64,000 nucleotides of DNA from Perognathus longimembris pacificus (Eukaryota > Chordata > Mammalia > Rodentia > Heteromyidae), in NCBI RefSeq assembly GCF_023159225.1, contig NC_063161.1, positions 74,748,267 through 74,812,266 of the forward strand, given 5' to 3'. Positions within the stretch are counted from its first letter, which is position 1. Each line of letters begins with the position of its first letter. The position numbers were made by a program, and so were the translations under genes. Positions 32,121-42,924 of this stretch are shown here, piece after piece. The notes under the pieces are model-generated. The model worked only from the letters and a program-made list of their open reading frames with translations. It ran no database searches and had not been told where the DNA came from.

Positions 32121-33967
32121 CTCTGAGGTTTTTGACTTGGGTTCACCCCCAGTGCTGAAGGAGGACTCTTTGGTACTGGGAAGATCCTATAGGGCTGTGG
32201 ATTGGGTTTTTTCCTATAGCTCTGGTGTGGTGTAGATATGTGTGGCCACCAAACTTCTGTGGGGAGCAGGGCTGCTGAGAGGTAGGCATGGGCCTAGACC
32301 TAGGGTGGTGTTCATTGTTCTTGGGCCCCTCCACTCTGCATGAGCTGAGGACCCCCAGGACTCTGCCTTTGGCTCCCTGCCTAGCTATTGTTAGGCTCTG
32401 GAACCCACAGCCATGGATAGTTCTACCTTAGAAAGGACCCAGGACTGGTGTGCTGTGAGAGCCATGGAAATGGAGACCCCTTTCCTCCCTCCACCCCCTG
32501 CCCCAGTGTGTGGCAGGAGCCAGTGGGGGTGGTGGACAAGGAGCAGTGTGGAGCTTGAGAAGCTCAGGCTGGATTTGAACCTGGGAGCCATGGGTTCCTG
32601 CCTGTATCCCAAGCCATTTTCCTTTGGGCCGTGTCTCCCCTTGTGTTGTTTGCTGAGGATGGTGAGCCTGGGAAGGAATGACTGCTGGATGCGTGAGGTG
32701 GGAAGTGGGGAGTTGAGTCTGGGGCTGGGAGGGGAGGGCAGGGCAGGGCTGGGCTGGGCCCTGGACAGAGCTGCAGGTGCACAGAAGCAGGTTCTGTGAG
32801 CGAGATGCTTCATGGTCACCTGTGTCCTGCTCCCGGCCTGTCACCATGTTCTTTGGGTGATGGAACATGATGGGAGCCCCTACTCTCCTGGGGGCGGGGG
32901 AAGGAGTGCTTTCTGTGTGCACTGCTCCTCCCTACCAGCCCTGTGACCTCCACTGCCTCATGGTCTGATTCTGGGTCATTATAAATGGGCCCCAAGCTCT
33001 CCTACACTGATGCCCCGATGGAGCTCAGGGGACGCCATGGCTCTGCCAGCCCCCGTGGGTGGTTTCCTGAGCAGCCAGAGGGCATTATCAGGACACTGTA
33101 AACACAGCCCCTGGTCCCCTGTGTGTAAGGCTGCTCACTGGCCAGTCCCCAGGGGGAGGGTGGATTGGCAGCTTTGCCTCAGGGCTTCTGGTCCACTGTG
33201 GGAGTGCAGGACTATGCTGGGGTTCCAATCCCTGTCCCTGTGCCCCAGGCTGAGGCCCCTGGGCTCACCAGTCACAGTGGGCACATAGGCCCTGTCCCCA
33301 CACCCCAGGCCCTGTTCCTGCACCCCAGGCTAAGGCCCCAGGCTCACCAGCCAGAGCAGGAGTGGAGTGCAAGAATCTAGGGTGCCGCCTACCAGGCACC
33401 TGCCCTTGCCCACCTTCACCTTGAGGGTTTTGCAGCCCCGCCCCAAGCAGGAGCTGGCTTGAGAGATGCTTGGTGAGTGTCAGAGGAGGAAAGCAGCCCA
33501 GTGCAATGGACACCTCCAGGCAAACCCTGCATCCTCATGACCTGGGGAGTGGCTGTGGCTTTTGGAGAGCACACGTGACTTCTTTGGGCTTTACCAGGTC
33601 AGACCTGTGCTGCTGGGATCCACTGAGATCTGAGTGTGCGAGGGCCGACACCGGGGAGTCCTTACTCCTCACGAAGCTGCCTGCTCATGGCCCTGAGCTA
33701 CGTCTGAGCCACGTCTGCTGTTACCTGGCCTAGTGGCTGGCTCATTCCCTGTGCGCCTCACGCCCTGTCCACACACACAGCTGTTTATTCCGTACATCAA
33801 TCATGGGACAGACATATTCATGCGCTGAGCTGATAGTTCCCACTGATGGGGCTTCCTAATGGCCATCATAATCATCGCACTGGGACTGCACGATGCATAC
33901 TGACTATTGTAATCTAAATGACAGCCCCAATCACTGCTGCTCTTCCAGGGGCTTTGAAAACAACAGG
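32121..33967. other. Intronic stretch, no gene; short repeats
   Basis: It includes an imperfect duplication near 33225-33350 (CCCCAGGCTGAGGCCCC / CCCCAGGCTAAGGCCCC). An AT-balanced, low-repeat block at 33780-33960 is noted among the findings. Short open frames have no recognised homology. Confidence 0.4.
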
Positions 33968-34205
33968 CCAGTCAGGTGCTAATAGCTCACACCTATAATC
34001 CCAGCTACCTATAATCCCTGGATCTGAGGATTGCAGTTGAAGCCAGCCAGGAGTGAAAAGTTCATGAGATTCTTATCTCCAATTAACTACCCAAGAATCC
34101 AGAAATGGAGCTGTGGCTCAAGTGGTAGAGTGCTAGCCTTGAGCAAAAGAGCTCAGAGATGGTGCCCAGGCCCTGGGTTCAAGCCTCAGAACCAGCACAA
34201 AACAA
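33968..34205 (+). repeat. SINE, B1-like plus ID-like dimer
   Basis: AGCTCACACCTATAATCCCA, CTTATCTCCAATTAACTACC, GGCTCAAGTGGTAGAGTGCT, GGGTTCAAGCCTCAGAACC and an A-rich tail. Confidence 0.88.
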
Positions 34206-34479
34206 AAACAGAATCAACAAGGCAGTCAGCTTTCTGGGGCCTGGAGCTTTCCTTTGGGCCCCTCAGGCTGGCCCAGAAGGGAGGTAGATACCTGGGTCAG
34301 GTGTCTGAGGAACTTGTGTGTGCTAGGTCTGAATAGAAATTGTGCACAAGCTTGGAGACCCCTTGTACCCCATCTTTAAGGGCAAAGCAGTATTCCTCCA
34401 ACTGTACCACTTAGAGAAATCCATGAGTCTGCCTCACTGACAAAGGTGTCATTTCTAATAAACAAATTAAGATTTTATT

Positions 34480-35513
34480 AATCAAAAACCAAGTAGTTTT
34501 GGCTATTAATTTAGGAATTCATTCATTGCAATATTGAGTGTTTGTGGGCAAGTTTCTTGAGCTTCTTGTATAGTCTGGATCCTGGGCCCTTGTTGGACGT
34601 ATCACTGGTAAAAAACTCCCCGTCTGCAGGTTCTAGGTAGCTTAGTAGTGATGCCCTTGGCTGCACAGAAACCTTTGAGCTTGATGCAGTCCCCCTTGTT
34701 GGCTCTCTTTCCTGTTTGCCCAGCCCAGGGAGCTCTTCTCAGGAAGTTCTCCCACTCTTCCCACTGTGTTCTGGCCCCATGCCCTATGCCCAGGTCTTTG
34801 GTGCAGTTTGAGTTGGTATTGGCATTAGGTGGCAGGCAGGGGTCCAGTTCGCTTTTCTGCATGTCGATGTCTAGTTTTCCCAGCATCGTTGGTTGAAGAG
34901 GTCATCTTTCTTCCTTTGTCAAGAATCAGATGGCTGTGAGTATGTGGGTTAATTTCTGGAGCTTCTTGTCTATTCCAGTGGTCTTCAGATGTAGTTTAGT
35001 GCCAGCCCAGGCTGGCGTAGCTCTGTGGTAGTTAGAAGTCTGGGACGGTCATGGCTCCGGTTCTCCTTGTTTTGGCTCAAGATTGCTCTGGCTCTTCAGG
35101 GCCTTTGATCTCAATTTGCTGGTGACACAATCCTAGAGCTAAGATGCTAACATCACCCCAGAATCCCTAGAGCTGATCAGATACCTTTGGCAAGGTAGCA
35201 GGGTATAGGATCAACACCCCCCAAATCAGTAGCTTTGGGGGCTCCAACCCTAAGTAGGAGAAGGAAATTAGGGGACTAATTCCATTCACAGTAGCCTCAA
35301 AACAAAATACCTGGGAATAGCCCTAATTGTAATAACACGTGGAAGAGAGAAGCTGAAGAAGACAGCAGAATATGAGAAGGCCTTCATGGACTGGCAGAGT
35401 TAGTATGGTATAAGTTGAGACACTGCCAGAGGTGAGCTGCAGACTAATGCAGTTCCCATCAAGTCGCTTGTGGCTCTTCACGTGTGCAGAAACCAACCCT
35501 GAAACTCATAGAG
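34480..35513 (-). mobile_element. L1 ORF2 fragment with an internal inversion
   Basis: 34480-35113 reads as antisense L1 ORF2 (blocks GCTGCACAGAAACCTTTGAG, GGTTGAAGAGGTCATCTTTC, CTTCTTGTCTATTCCAGTGG). 35113-35513 reads as sense ORF2 (CTAGAGCTGATCAGATACC, GGTATAGGATCAACACC, CAGTAGCCTCAAAACAAAAT, CTAATGCAGTTCCCATCAAG). In L1 the second block lies just upstream of the first, so the piece is an antisense L1 whose 5' part is flipped, as in twin priming. No 3' end is visible at its left border. Assignment is from ordered similarity by memory. Confidence 0.7.
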
Positions 35514-35518
35514 GTACC

Positions 35519-36835
35519 TTTTTGTTTTTTAACTGAATTGCCCAGTTGTTAATAAGTTTTTTTTAATTGTCAGGATGATGTACAGAGGGGTTACAGTTAC
35601 CTGCTTAAGGTAGTGAGTACATATACATTTTTTGTCATACCTGTTATCCCCTTCCTCGTTTTTCTCCCTCCTTCCTTCCCTTCTGGCCTCTCACCTCCCC
35701 CTTGCTTTCTTAATTATTTTTTCAAAAGCCAAAATATAAAATAAACAGAAATCTTATCCTTAATGTACATTGTCACTCTAGTCTACAATGCTTATGCCCT
35801 CTATGATTAGTAACTGTAAAACAATTCCTTCCAGCTCAGGTGATGCATACATATACATTTCTTTTCTTATGCTACGTGTAATCTGTTCCTTCTTTTTCCT
35901 CTAATTCCCCCCGCCCCCTTGCTGTTGCCCTTGAGTTGCTTAGTTTGTTCTCCGTGCCTGTTGCACCTGTTGGGCCCTTTCTACTGTATTCCCCCCCCCC
36001 CCCCATTTTCCATTCATTCTGTGTCCTCCTTCCAGCTTCTTTCAGATGTATACCTGTGGACATCTTGAGTGAGGAAAGGGTATAGGGTCCTTTAGTCTCT
36101 CTAAGATTGATTACAAAGAAGTCTTTTGCTTCTTTATCTTTGGTGTTCTTTACATACAGCCTGTTATTAAATTATGTACATATGAATTTATATACATATA
36201 ATTTAGAGTTTATGCTTCACTTTTGGGTGCCTTTCTCTCAAGGAAGCCTCCCCATTTTTTTGGTTTCCCTGTGAATTGGTACCTTGGGTCCTACTTTCTT
36301 TGTCATGTCTCTGTTTTTTATTTCTAACATCCACATATCAGGGAGACCATGCACCTTTGTTCTCTATGTTCTAGGCTTGTCTTCCTCAACATTATTTGTT
36401 CAAGACCTGTCCATTTCTCTTTATTTTATCATTTCTAATCGTTGTATAGAATTCCATTGTGTACAGGTACCACATTTTTTGGATCCATTCATCTGTAGTG
36501 GGGCATCTGGGTTGTTTTCCTATCTTGGCTATTGTGAACTGTTCAGCGATAAACATGGTTGTGCAGGTATTCTTGTGATATCCTGAATCCTGTTGTTCAG
36601 GATAGATGCTCAGAAGTGGTATGTTTGGGTCATAGGGTATTTCTATGCTGAGTTTTTTGAGGAACCTCTGTACTGTTCTCCAGAGTGGTTATACTAGCTT
36701 ATAATCCCACCAGCAGTGCAGAAGGGTTCCTCTTTTTCCGTATCTTCTCCAGCATTTGTTGTTGTCTGAGTTCAGAGTCTAGGCCATTCTAACTGGGGTA
36801 AGGTAGTATCTCAGGGTTGTTTTTGTTAACAACTT
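35519..36835 (-). mobile_element. L1 3' end, antisense, 5'-truncated
   Basis: A T-rich start (TTTTTGTTTTTTAA, the complement of a poly-A end) leads into a 3' untranslated-like region. Then comes the end of ORF2 read on the - strand, with the typical GAATGGATCCAAAAAATGTG and ATGGAATTCTATACAACG blocks. Further right are GCACTGCTGGTGGGATTATA- and CAGTACAGAGGTTCCTCAAA-type blocks, also on the - strand. It is truncated at about 36835. A C run lies at 35991-36003. Confidence 0.85.
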
Positions 36836-36960
36836 TTGAGCACCCATTTCTAATACTAGCATATTTCCATATTAGCGTATTTTCTAATACTAGCATATGT
36901 TTCATAATACTGGATTATTGACAGATTATACTTAAAAGCATGAAGTAATACAGTTTAAAC

Positions 36961-37270
36961 GAGTTGATCACTGGTGGCTTACTCCTGTAATTCTAGCTAC
37001 TCAAGAGGCTGAGCAGAGTGCTAGCCTTGAGCGGAAGAGCTCAGGGACAGTGCCCAGGCCCAGAGTTCATGCCCCACAACAACAACAACAACAAAAAAGG
37101 CTGAAATCTGGAGGATTGTGATTTGAGGCCAACCTGGGAAGACTCCTGCTAGACTCCATCTCCAAAATAACCAGCAAAATGCCAGGCTGGAGGAGGGTGT
37201 CAACTGGTGAAGTGCTAGACTGGCAAGTGTAATGCCTGGAGTTCCAACTTCATTACTAAGAAAAGAAAAA
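36961..37270 (+). repeat. Old B1/ID SINE interrupted by a younger ID insertion
   Basis: The old copy runs from CACTGGTGGCTTACTCCTGT to AGGCTGA at 37012 and resumes at 37098 (AGGCTGAAATCTGGAGG) through to about 37270. Between them a younger ID-type piece (GCAGAGTGCTAGCCTTGAGC...) with an AACAACAAC/A tail is flanked by AGGCTGA at 37006-37012 and 37098-37104. Confidence 0.75.
37013..37097 (+). repeat. Young partial ID SINE nested in an older SINE
   Basis: It starts within the ID A-box region, carries the CAGGGACAGTGCCCAGGCCC and GTTCATGCCCCACAAC blocks and ends in an (AAC)n-A tail. The 7-bp duplication AGGCTGA marks the insertion. Confidence 0.75.
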
Positions 37271-38282
37271 GAATTTAAAAAATATCTTTAGCTATATTTA
37301 TTTAATACAGAAATTGCCTTTGTTCTTGTTACAGTGTCACTGGTAGTCATGTTTTCAGTGCAGTCACTGCTAGGGTTTTATTGTTTTCCAGTTTTTGATT
37401 TGATATTTAATGCTGTTGTAATTCAAACGTGTGATCTGGATTTGCTTTACCTTTGCTGGGTGGCTGAGAAGGGCCCCTCAGGGCGTGCCCACCCACATAC
37501 AGGCCTCCCATGTGTAGTACTAAGTTCTAGTACTAAATACTATGTTCTTAGTACACTTAGCGCTAAGTTCTAGCACCCTGCAGTCCCATCTGTCCATCAT
37601 GCCCATACTGTGGGAATGTGGCTCAGAACTTTACACTCCTCACAATGCCCAAAGGTGCTGTGTTTCAGTGTTCTTCAGGAACAAGTCCATACCCTCTGGA
37701 GTTCATCCTTTGGGAGATTCTAGAGGCTGCAGCAATCTAAGTTCTTCCAGTGTGCAGCCAGATGACAGCATGTTGTTTTTCTGCTGTTGGTCGTGAATAT
37801 TGGAGACAATTCCAGATGCGTTTCCCAGGGTTTTTGTGTTGTGTTTCTTCTTCTGGGGTTGGGATGCATTTCTCCCTTGTTTGTTGCCATGTTCAGTAAG
37901 CTCATTGATCCTCTCTGCAAATGCCTGCCAGGTCCCGTGTGCCTCTACAGCACCCTACTTCCGTGGGCAGCCACCACACACGGAACTTTAGGGGAACGTG
38001 GCATCATTTAAAATCGGATTTGCAGCGTGGTTTGGCACCCACCTAGCAGGCTTCTGGGTAGGTCCTGCAGATTCAGGTCACCACCCATTTTCTTAGGAAG
38101 CATTTGTGGAGGTATGATTGCATCTCAGATCTCAGTGTCTTAGCCAGCAGCATGGTGGAGCTTTTTGGGGGTGGCCTGTCAGTTATTTACTGCCTGAAAT
38201 AACAAATGAAATGAAAAAAGGATCAAGTGGTTTTTCCTTGGTTGCTATACTCATCCCAACCCATTTGCTTTTACTTTATTCC
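37271..38282. other. Intronic stretch, no feature recognised
   Basis: AT-rich near 37280-37440, mixed later. A short cluster of AGTTCTAG/TACTAA words at 37515-37575 is irregular. No gene is seen. Confidence 0.4.
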
Positions 38283-38518
38283 TTTTTCTTGTATTGGTAC
38301 TGGGACTTGAACCCAGAGCCTGAGCACTGTCCCTGAGCTCTTCAGTTCAAGGCTAGTGCTCTACCACGTTGAGCCACAGTGCCATTTCCGGTTTTCTGGT
38401 GGTTAACTGGAGATAAGAGTCTCACAGACTTTTCCTGTTTGGGCTGGCTTTGAACTGTGATCCTCAGATCTCAGCCTCCTGAGTAGCTAGGATAACAGGT
38501 GGGAGCCGTGGTGCCTGG
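38283..38518 (-). repeat. SINE, ID/B1 dimer, antisense
   Basis: GGTACTGGGACTTGAACCCA, CAAGGCTAGTGCTCTACCAC, GGTTAACTGGAGATAAGAGT and CTCAGCCTCCTGAGTAGCTA. Confidence 0.88.
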
Positions 38519-40230
38519 ATAGAGCTTACAGGTGCACAGGAAATCTCCTGGGGAGCTGGTGTAGGAACAGCATCGTGGGTGGGGGGCACTGTGCCCCAAC
38601 ACCTCAGGATGACTGGCAGCTCATGTGAGCACCAGAGGGAGATGGGAAAGGGTGGGCCCTGGGGGTCCTGTGCACCCCCCTCCCAGGCCCTCGGGGGTCT
38701 TGTACCTCTTCCCCAGGTCTGAACAGGACTGTCGGTGTCTCAGGGCTCTCCTGCCCCCCACCATCAGCCAGGCTCCTGCCTACCCCGCCGGGTGGCTGAG
38801 AATCTCTGCTGACCACTTCCTGAACCCCGCTGCGATGATCACAGGACCCAACGCCTCCCAGACCCTCATTTGTATGGAATCTGGTATCAGAGGCCTTGCA
38901 CAAGTCATCTGTTCCCGCGGGGACAGGCGCTGTGTCTGCAGTTCCTGTGCGTCCTTCAGAGCCCGTCAGTGCTCCTGACTCTCATCAAGGGAATGGTAAT
39001 TAGCTGTCCGGTGAGGCATTCCTGGGAGACCCCACGCTCCCTGTGGAAGTCAGTCCTGGCCTGTGCCAGGGAGCACAGGAATTTTCTTCTCCATGGACGG
39101 AGGGCATCTCTCAGCGTAGCCACTCATCTGCGGGGAAGCGTGCACATATGACGTGGGAGTGACAGCTGCCATCACCAGGCAGCAGGACCCTGCCTGGCAG
39201 GCTCTGTGCAAGAAGCGCTGTCCTGTCCTGTTCCTGCTGAGAGGTGGAGGCCAGGGGGACAGAGAGATAGACAGAGACAGGAAGAGAAAAAGGAGAGACA
39301 ATAAGGGTGGAGTAGACACTACTGCTCACCCCATTTCACAGAGAGGAAGTGGGGCTGGCACAGAGGGGCTAAGATTCCCCCGCCCCCAAAGACACACAGC
39401 ATATAGAGACCTAGTGGTCCATCCTTCCTGAGGGTCCCTCCCTCCCTTCTCTCTGTTTCTCACTGGAGGATTTCCTGGACAGGAGATGGAGTACTGGCTG
39501 GAAGGTAGAAGGTATGGGGACCAGGCTGGGGAAGGGGGCAGTAGAATCAGTGTGTGTGTGGGGCCCTTGGTGTGACCATGCCTCATCATCAACCGTGTCC
39601 TGAGCCCCATGTTCCCTCCCGCCTGGCTCAGCAGATTTATTGGGGCACAGGGTGTCTGCTGAGCTGTGGATTAACCACAGGGTGAAGAATAGCCACCATT
39701 TGCTATGGGACCGAAGAAGGGCTTCAATCTGACGTAAGCTGTTCAGCCCCCTCCCTCCAGATCAGCTTTGTGGGGGAAAAGACAAGAAAAAAGTAAATTA
39801 GGCAATTTCAGTTCTGCACACTGGCTAAGTTTTGTCCTCTTCTTACTTGACCCTATTTAGTAAGACAAATTCGAACAAAACTGGGAAGGCCTTTTCCAAG
39901 GATTTCGCCATGGCCCTTAAGCAGTCCCCTTTGCACTTGGATAGCTGTTTCGTTCTGGAAGATATTAGCAACACCTGTGTAGGGGTGGGCCTTGGTGAGC
40001 CAAAGAACCTCCGGATGGATATGGAAGGATGGAGATGAGGGAGCAAGGCTTTCCTCCCATGTGTTCTGCAGTCCACTCTTAGGCTCAGACCAGGACCCTG
40101 GGGCCCTGGCCATCTACCCTCCACCTCTGTGAGGTGACCTGCATGATACCCAAACACCTAACCAAAATAAACAAAAAATTGCTCGACAATATTAAATGCT
40201 TCTAACTTCCAGAAGTGCCTGGGAGAAAGG
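38519..40230. other. Intronic stretch, no gene; low repeat content
   Basis: I could delimit no SINE or tandem array here. The block 39650-40030 has balanced composition and no repeat signature and is noted as a conserved-element candidate. Confidence 0.4.
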
Positions 40231-40650
40231 CCAGGTGTGTCAGCACGTGCCTGTAATCCCAGCCACTCACATGGTAGAGTTCAGGGGGTGCGCCTGCTTC
40301 TCTCTAAGGGACCATGGGCCTGTGCCCACCATGCGGGGAATGCATGCTCTGAAAGGACCACAGCCCGGCGCAGGGGTACACACAACTGTGATCCTAGCTC
40401 TGTGAGAGGCTGAGATTGGGAGGATCGTGGTTTGAGAATAGCCGGGTCAGAAAAGCCCATGGAATTCTCTCTTAACAGAAGATGCCGGATGCGGTGGTGC
40501 ATATTTGTCATCCCAGAAGCCCGAAGTAGGCAGATGCACGTTTCTGTGCGTGCCTGGCATGAGCTCAGAAGAGGCTGGAGAAACGGCTGCAGTGGGAGAG
40601 TGTTGACCCAGCCAGCACGAGGCCCTGAGTTCAAGCCCCATTACCACCAA
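40231..40650 (+). repeat. Old B1/ID SINEs, clustered
   Basis: A B1 head at 40233-40280 (GTGCCTGTAATCCCAGCCAC) is followed by a fuller diverged copy from about 40361 (GTGATCCTAGCTCTGTGAGA) to 40650 (GAGTTCAAGCCCCATTACC). Confidence 0.6.
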
Positions 40651-40737
40651 AACCAAGACAGTCTTCCTGTTATTATGCCGTCAAGCTCTTTGTCTACCTG
40701 CACTTGAAGTGGGCATTAGAACTCACCAGTCTCTGGG

Positions 40738-40825
40738 GTTGGGGCTGTGGCTCAGTGGGTAGAGCGCTAGCCAGTAAGCAAAGGCAGCAGGTGTTGAGTT
40801 CAAATTCTGTTCTTGGACCTAAAAC
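40738..40825 (+). repeat. ID-like SINE monomer
   Basis: GGGGTTGGGGCTGTGGCTCA, GTGGGTAGAGCGCTAGCC and GAGTTCAAATTCTGTTC preserve tRNA-like A- and B-box regions. SINE rather than a tRNA gene. Confidence 0.75.
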
Positions 40826-40869
40826 AGACTGACAAAAAGAATTTACCCGTCTCTGAGGCTTTGCGACTT

Positions 40870-41094
40870 GAGACTACTGGGGCTTGAACCCAGGACCTGG
40901 GTACTGTGTCTGCGCTTTTTTGTTCAAGGCTAGCACTCTGCCACTTGAACTCTGTAGCTCCACTTTAGGCATTTTGCTGGTTAATTGGAGATAAGAGTTT
41001 CCTGGACTTTCCTGCCCAGGTTGGGTTTGAAAGTTAATTCTCAGATCTGTTTCCTGAATTGCTGGGATTGCAGGTATGAGTTGCTGGGCCCAGC
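40870..41094 (-). repeat. SINE, ID/B1 dimer, antisense
   Basis: GGGGCTTGAACCCAGGACCT, TTCAAGGCTAGCACTCTGCC, GGTTAATTGGAGATAAGAGT and GCTGGGATTGCAGGTATGAG. Confidence 0.85.
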
Positions 41095-41117
41095 TGCCTT
41101 ATTTTTTGTTAATGGTG

Positions 41118-41363
41118 TTACAGAGGGTTGATTGAAGGCAAACAATGCAGTATATCTCTTGTTGTCTGTGGTTGTTTTCCTCTCTGTATTGGGAGGTTGT
41201 GTTCAGAATTTCTGAGGAACAACACTGACTTGTTCTTTGGAGCCAACGAATAGTTGGGAGTTGGATCGGGAGGGAAGCAAGGACTGACCAGGCATTCTTT
41301 GGAGTTGTCACGAAGTTGCTGATAGTCACCGTGGTCAAATTCAATGGTGACATTTTCCAGCAC
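41118..41363 (-). pseudogene. Unidentified protein-like open frame, antisense
   Basis: An uninterrupted - strand frame of 81 codons from the Leu codon (85 from the last upstream CAC/AAG codons) ends in TAA. Its composition looks protein-like: blocks VTIEFDHGDYQQLRDNSKEC, SLAPKNKSVLFLRN and DILHCLPSINPL. It has no ATG of its own at a sensible place; on the 5' side it abuts a CA microsatellite. The other side of the stop has an AACAAAAAATAAGG stretch next to a SINE. I do not recognise the family. It could be a decayed retrogene tail, a transposon-derived frame, an antisense exon or chance. Confidence 0.3.
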
Positions 41364-41364
41364 T

Positions 41365-42225
41365 TTGTGAGACTCTGTGTGTGTATGTGTGGGAGGGGGT
41401 GAGCGGCATCTGTGTGGGCCTCCACTGGAATTTGGAGATCTGTTCCGGAGCCAAGCCCCTGCCCGGAGTCAGATGCCTGGCATTGTGGCACAGCCAGGGA
41501 CCCTGTGCTATCTGCACTGCACACTGGAGCCCAGGCACGGCACTCTGAGAATTCCCCGCGGTCTGGGGCTCTGAGGCCTTGCATTACCAGGCAGCCCTTG
41601 ATGACCAAACTAGGCCTCAGCCCTTTCTTGCACTGGGTGTGTAGAGATAGGGTCTCACTTCCTGCCGCTGGCCCACTCATCTCTGAACTCCATCTCCCCC
41701 TCTCTCCATTCCTGATCTGCGGCTCCAGAGTCTGTCATGGAGGATGGTATTAATTCCGCTGTACCCTGAGCGTCCTCAGATCCTTCTCCCATATAGGCCG
41801 CTGCCTACAGATCACTCTGGGTCCAATGTGGGGTGCTGGTGGCCTGACAGTGTTGAGATTTCCCTTTTTGTCTGTTTCAGAGTGCCCTTTTAGTGGTGCC
41901 AGGTCCCCTGCGCGTCTGTGAGCGTTGTGCTGCTGTTATTCAAATCCATGTTCTGGGAGCATCTGTGGGAGTTCTGGTGTGAGGTCCCCTGTGAATCCAT
42001 GGGCTTTGAGCACTGTACCACTATTATTCAGATCTGATTCCTTTGGTTCTGGGTGGAGCCGCGTTAGGAACACTTGTGTTTGTGAATGGCTCTGAGCTTT
42101 CCTCCTTGGTCATGACTGCCTGGTGTGGAAAGCATGTGAGCACTGAACCCTGGGCACCCGGACCCTGGGGCTACATGTGAACATGTTACCTTCCTACATG
42201 GTCCGCCTGCCTTCCCCACTCCCCA
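41365..42225. other. Intronic stretch, no feature recognised
   Basis: It contains an imperfect internal repetition at 41880-42030 (GAGGTCCCCTG with TATTATTCA words). No gene is seen. Confidence 0.35.
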
Positions 42226-42396
42226 CTGTGCTGGTGTGTGAACTTGGCCTGGCTAGGCAGGTTCTCTACTGCTTGAGCCATGTCTCCTAGCCCTTGTTTG
42301 TGCTCTTGCTGCTTTTCAGGTAGGGGCTTTAATGGTGCCTAAGGCCAGCCTTGGACCAGGATCCTGCTTATATCTGTGTAAGCCACTGAGCCTAGT
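42226..42396 (-). repeat. Old SINE, ID/B1 type, antisense
   Basis: GCTAGGCAGGTTCTCTACTG, CTTGAGCCATGTCTCCTAGC, then CCAGCCTTGGACCAGGATCC. Confidence 0.55.
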
Positions 42397-42407
42397 TCTG
42401 CACTCCT

Positions 42408-42451
42408 TCCTTCCTTCCTTCCTTCCTTCCTTCCTTCCTTCCTTCCTTCCT
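42408..42451. repeat. (TTCC)n microsatellite at a SINE tail
   Basis: About ten TTCC units abut the tail side of the antisense SINE at 42452. Confidence 0.95.
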
Positions 42452-42577
42452 AGTCATGGGCTTGATCTCAGGGCCTAGGTGCTGTCCCTGAGCTCTTTGC
42501 ACTCAAGGCTAATTAGTGCTTGGCCACTTTGAGCCATAGCACCACTTCTGGTTTTTGAGTGGTTAATTGGAGGGAAG
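42452..42577 (-). repeat. Partial SINE, ID part, antisense
   Basis: GGGCTTGATCTCAGGGCCTA, CACTCAAGGCTAATTAGTGC and GTGGTTAATTGGAGG. The B1 part is missing. Confidence 0.75.
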
Positions 42578-42704
42578 AAGGTGTGAGAAGGGGAGGGGTA
42601 TGCATGAGGGGGAGAGGTGTGGGCAGGGGAGGGGTGTGACTCCACCCTGAGGACATTTTGCTTCTGGATGTGTCTTGTTTGTTGAAGGTAACTCTTCACC
42701 TGAC

Positions 42705-42913
42705 TTTTTTTTTTTTTTTTGCCCCTGTCATGGGGATTAGACTCAGGGTCTGAGCACTGTCCCTGGCTTCTTTTTGCTCAAGGCTAGCACTCTGCCACTT
42801 GAGCCACAGCGCCACTTCTGGCCATTTTCTATATATGTGGTGCTGAGGAATTGATCCCAGGGCTACATGTATATGAGGCGAGCACTCTTGCCACTAGGCC
42901 ATATTCCCAGCCA
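42705..42913 (-). repeat. Young ID-ID dimeric SINE, antisense, with TSD
   Basis: T tail, GGGGATTAGACTCAGGGTCT, GCACTCTGCCACTTGAGCCA, CTATATATGTGGTGCTGAGG and CACTAGGCCATATTCCCAGC. The duplication TTCACCTGACTTTT begins at 42695 on the left and at 42914 on the right. Confidence 0.92.
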
Positions 42914-42924
42914 TTCACCTGACT

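Noticed and set aside
40738..40825. tRNA-like A and B boxes
   Set aside because: They belong to ID-type SINEs. The flanks, A-rich ends and lack of a full cloverleaf argue against a functional tRNA gene.
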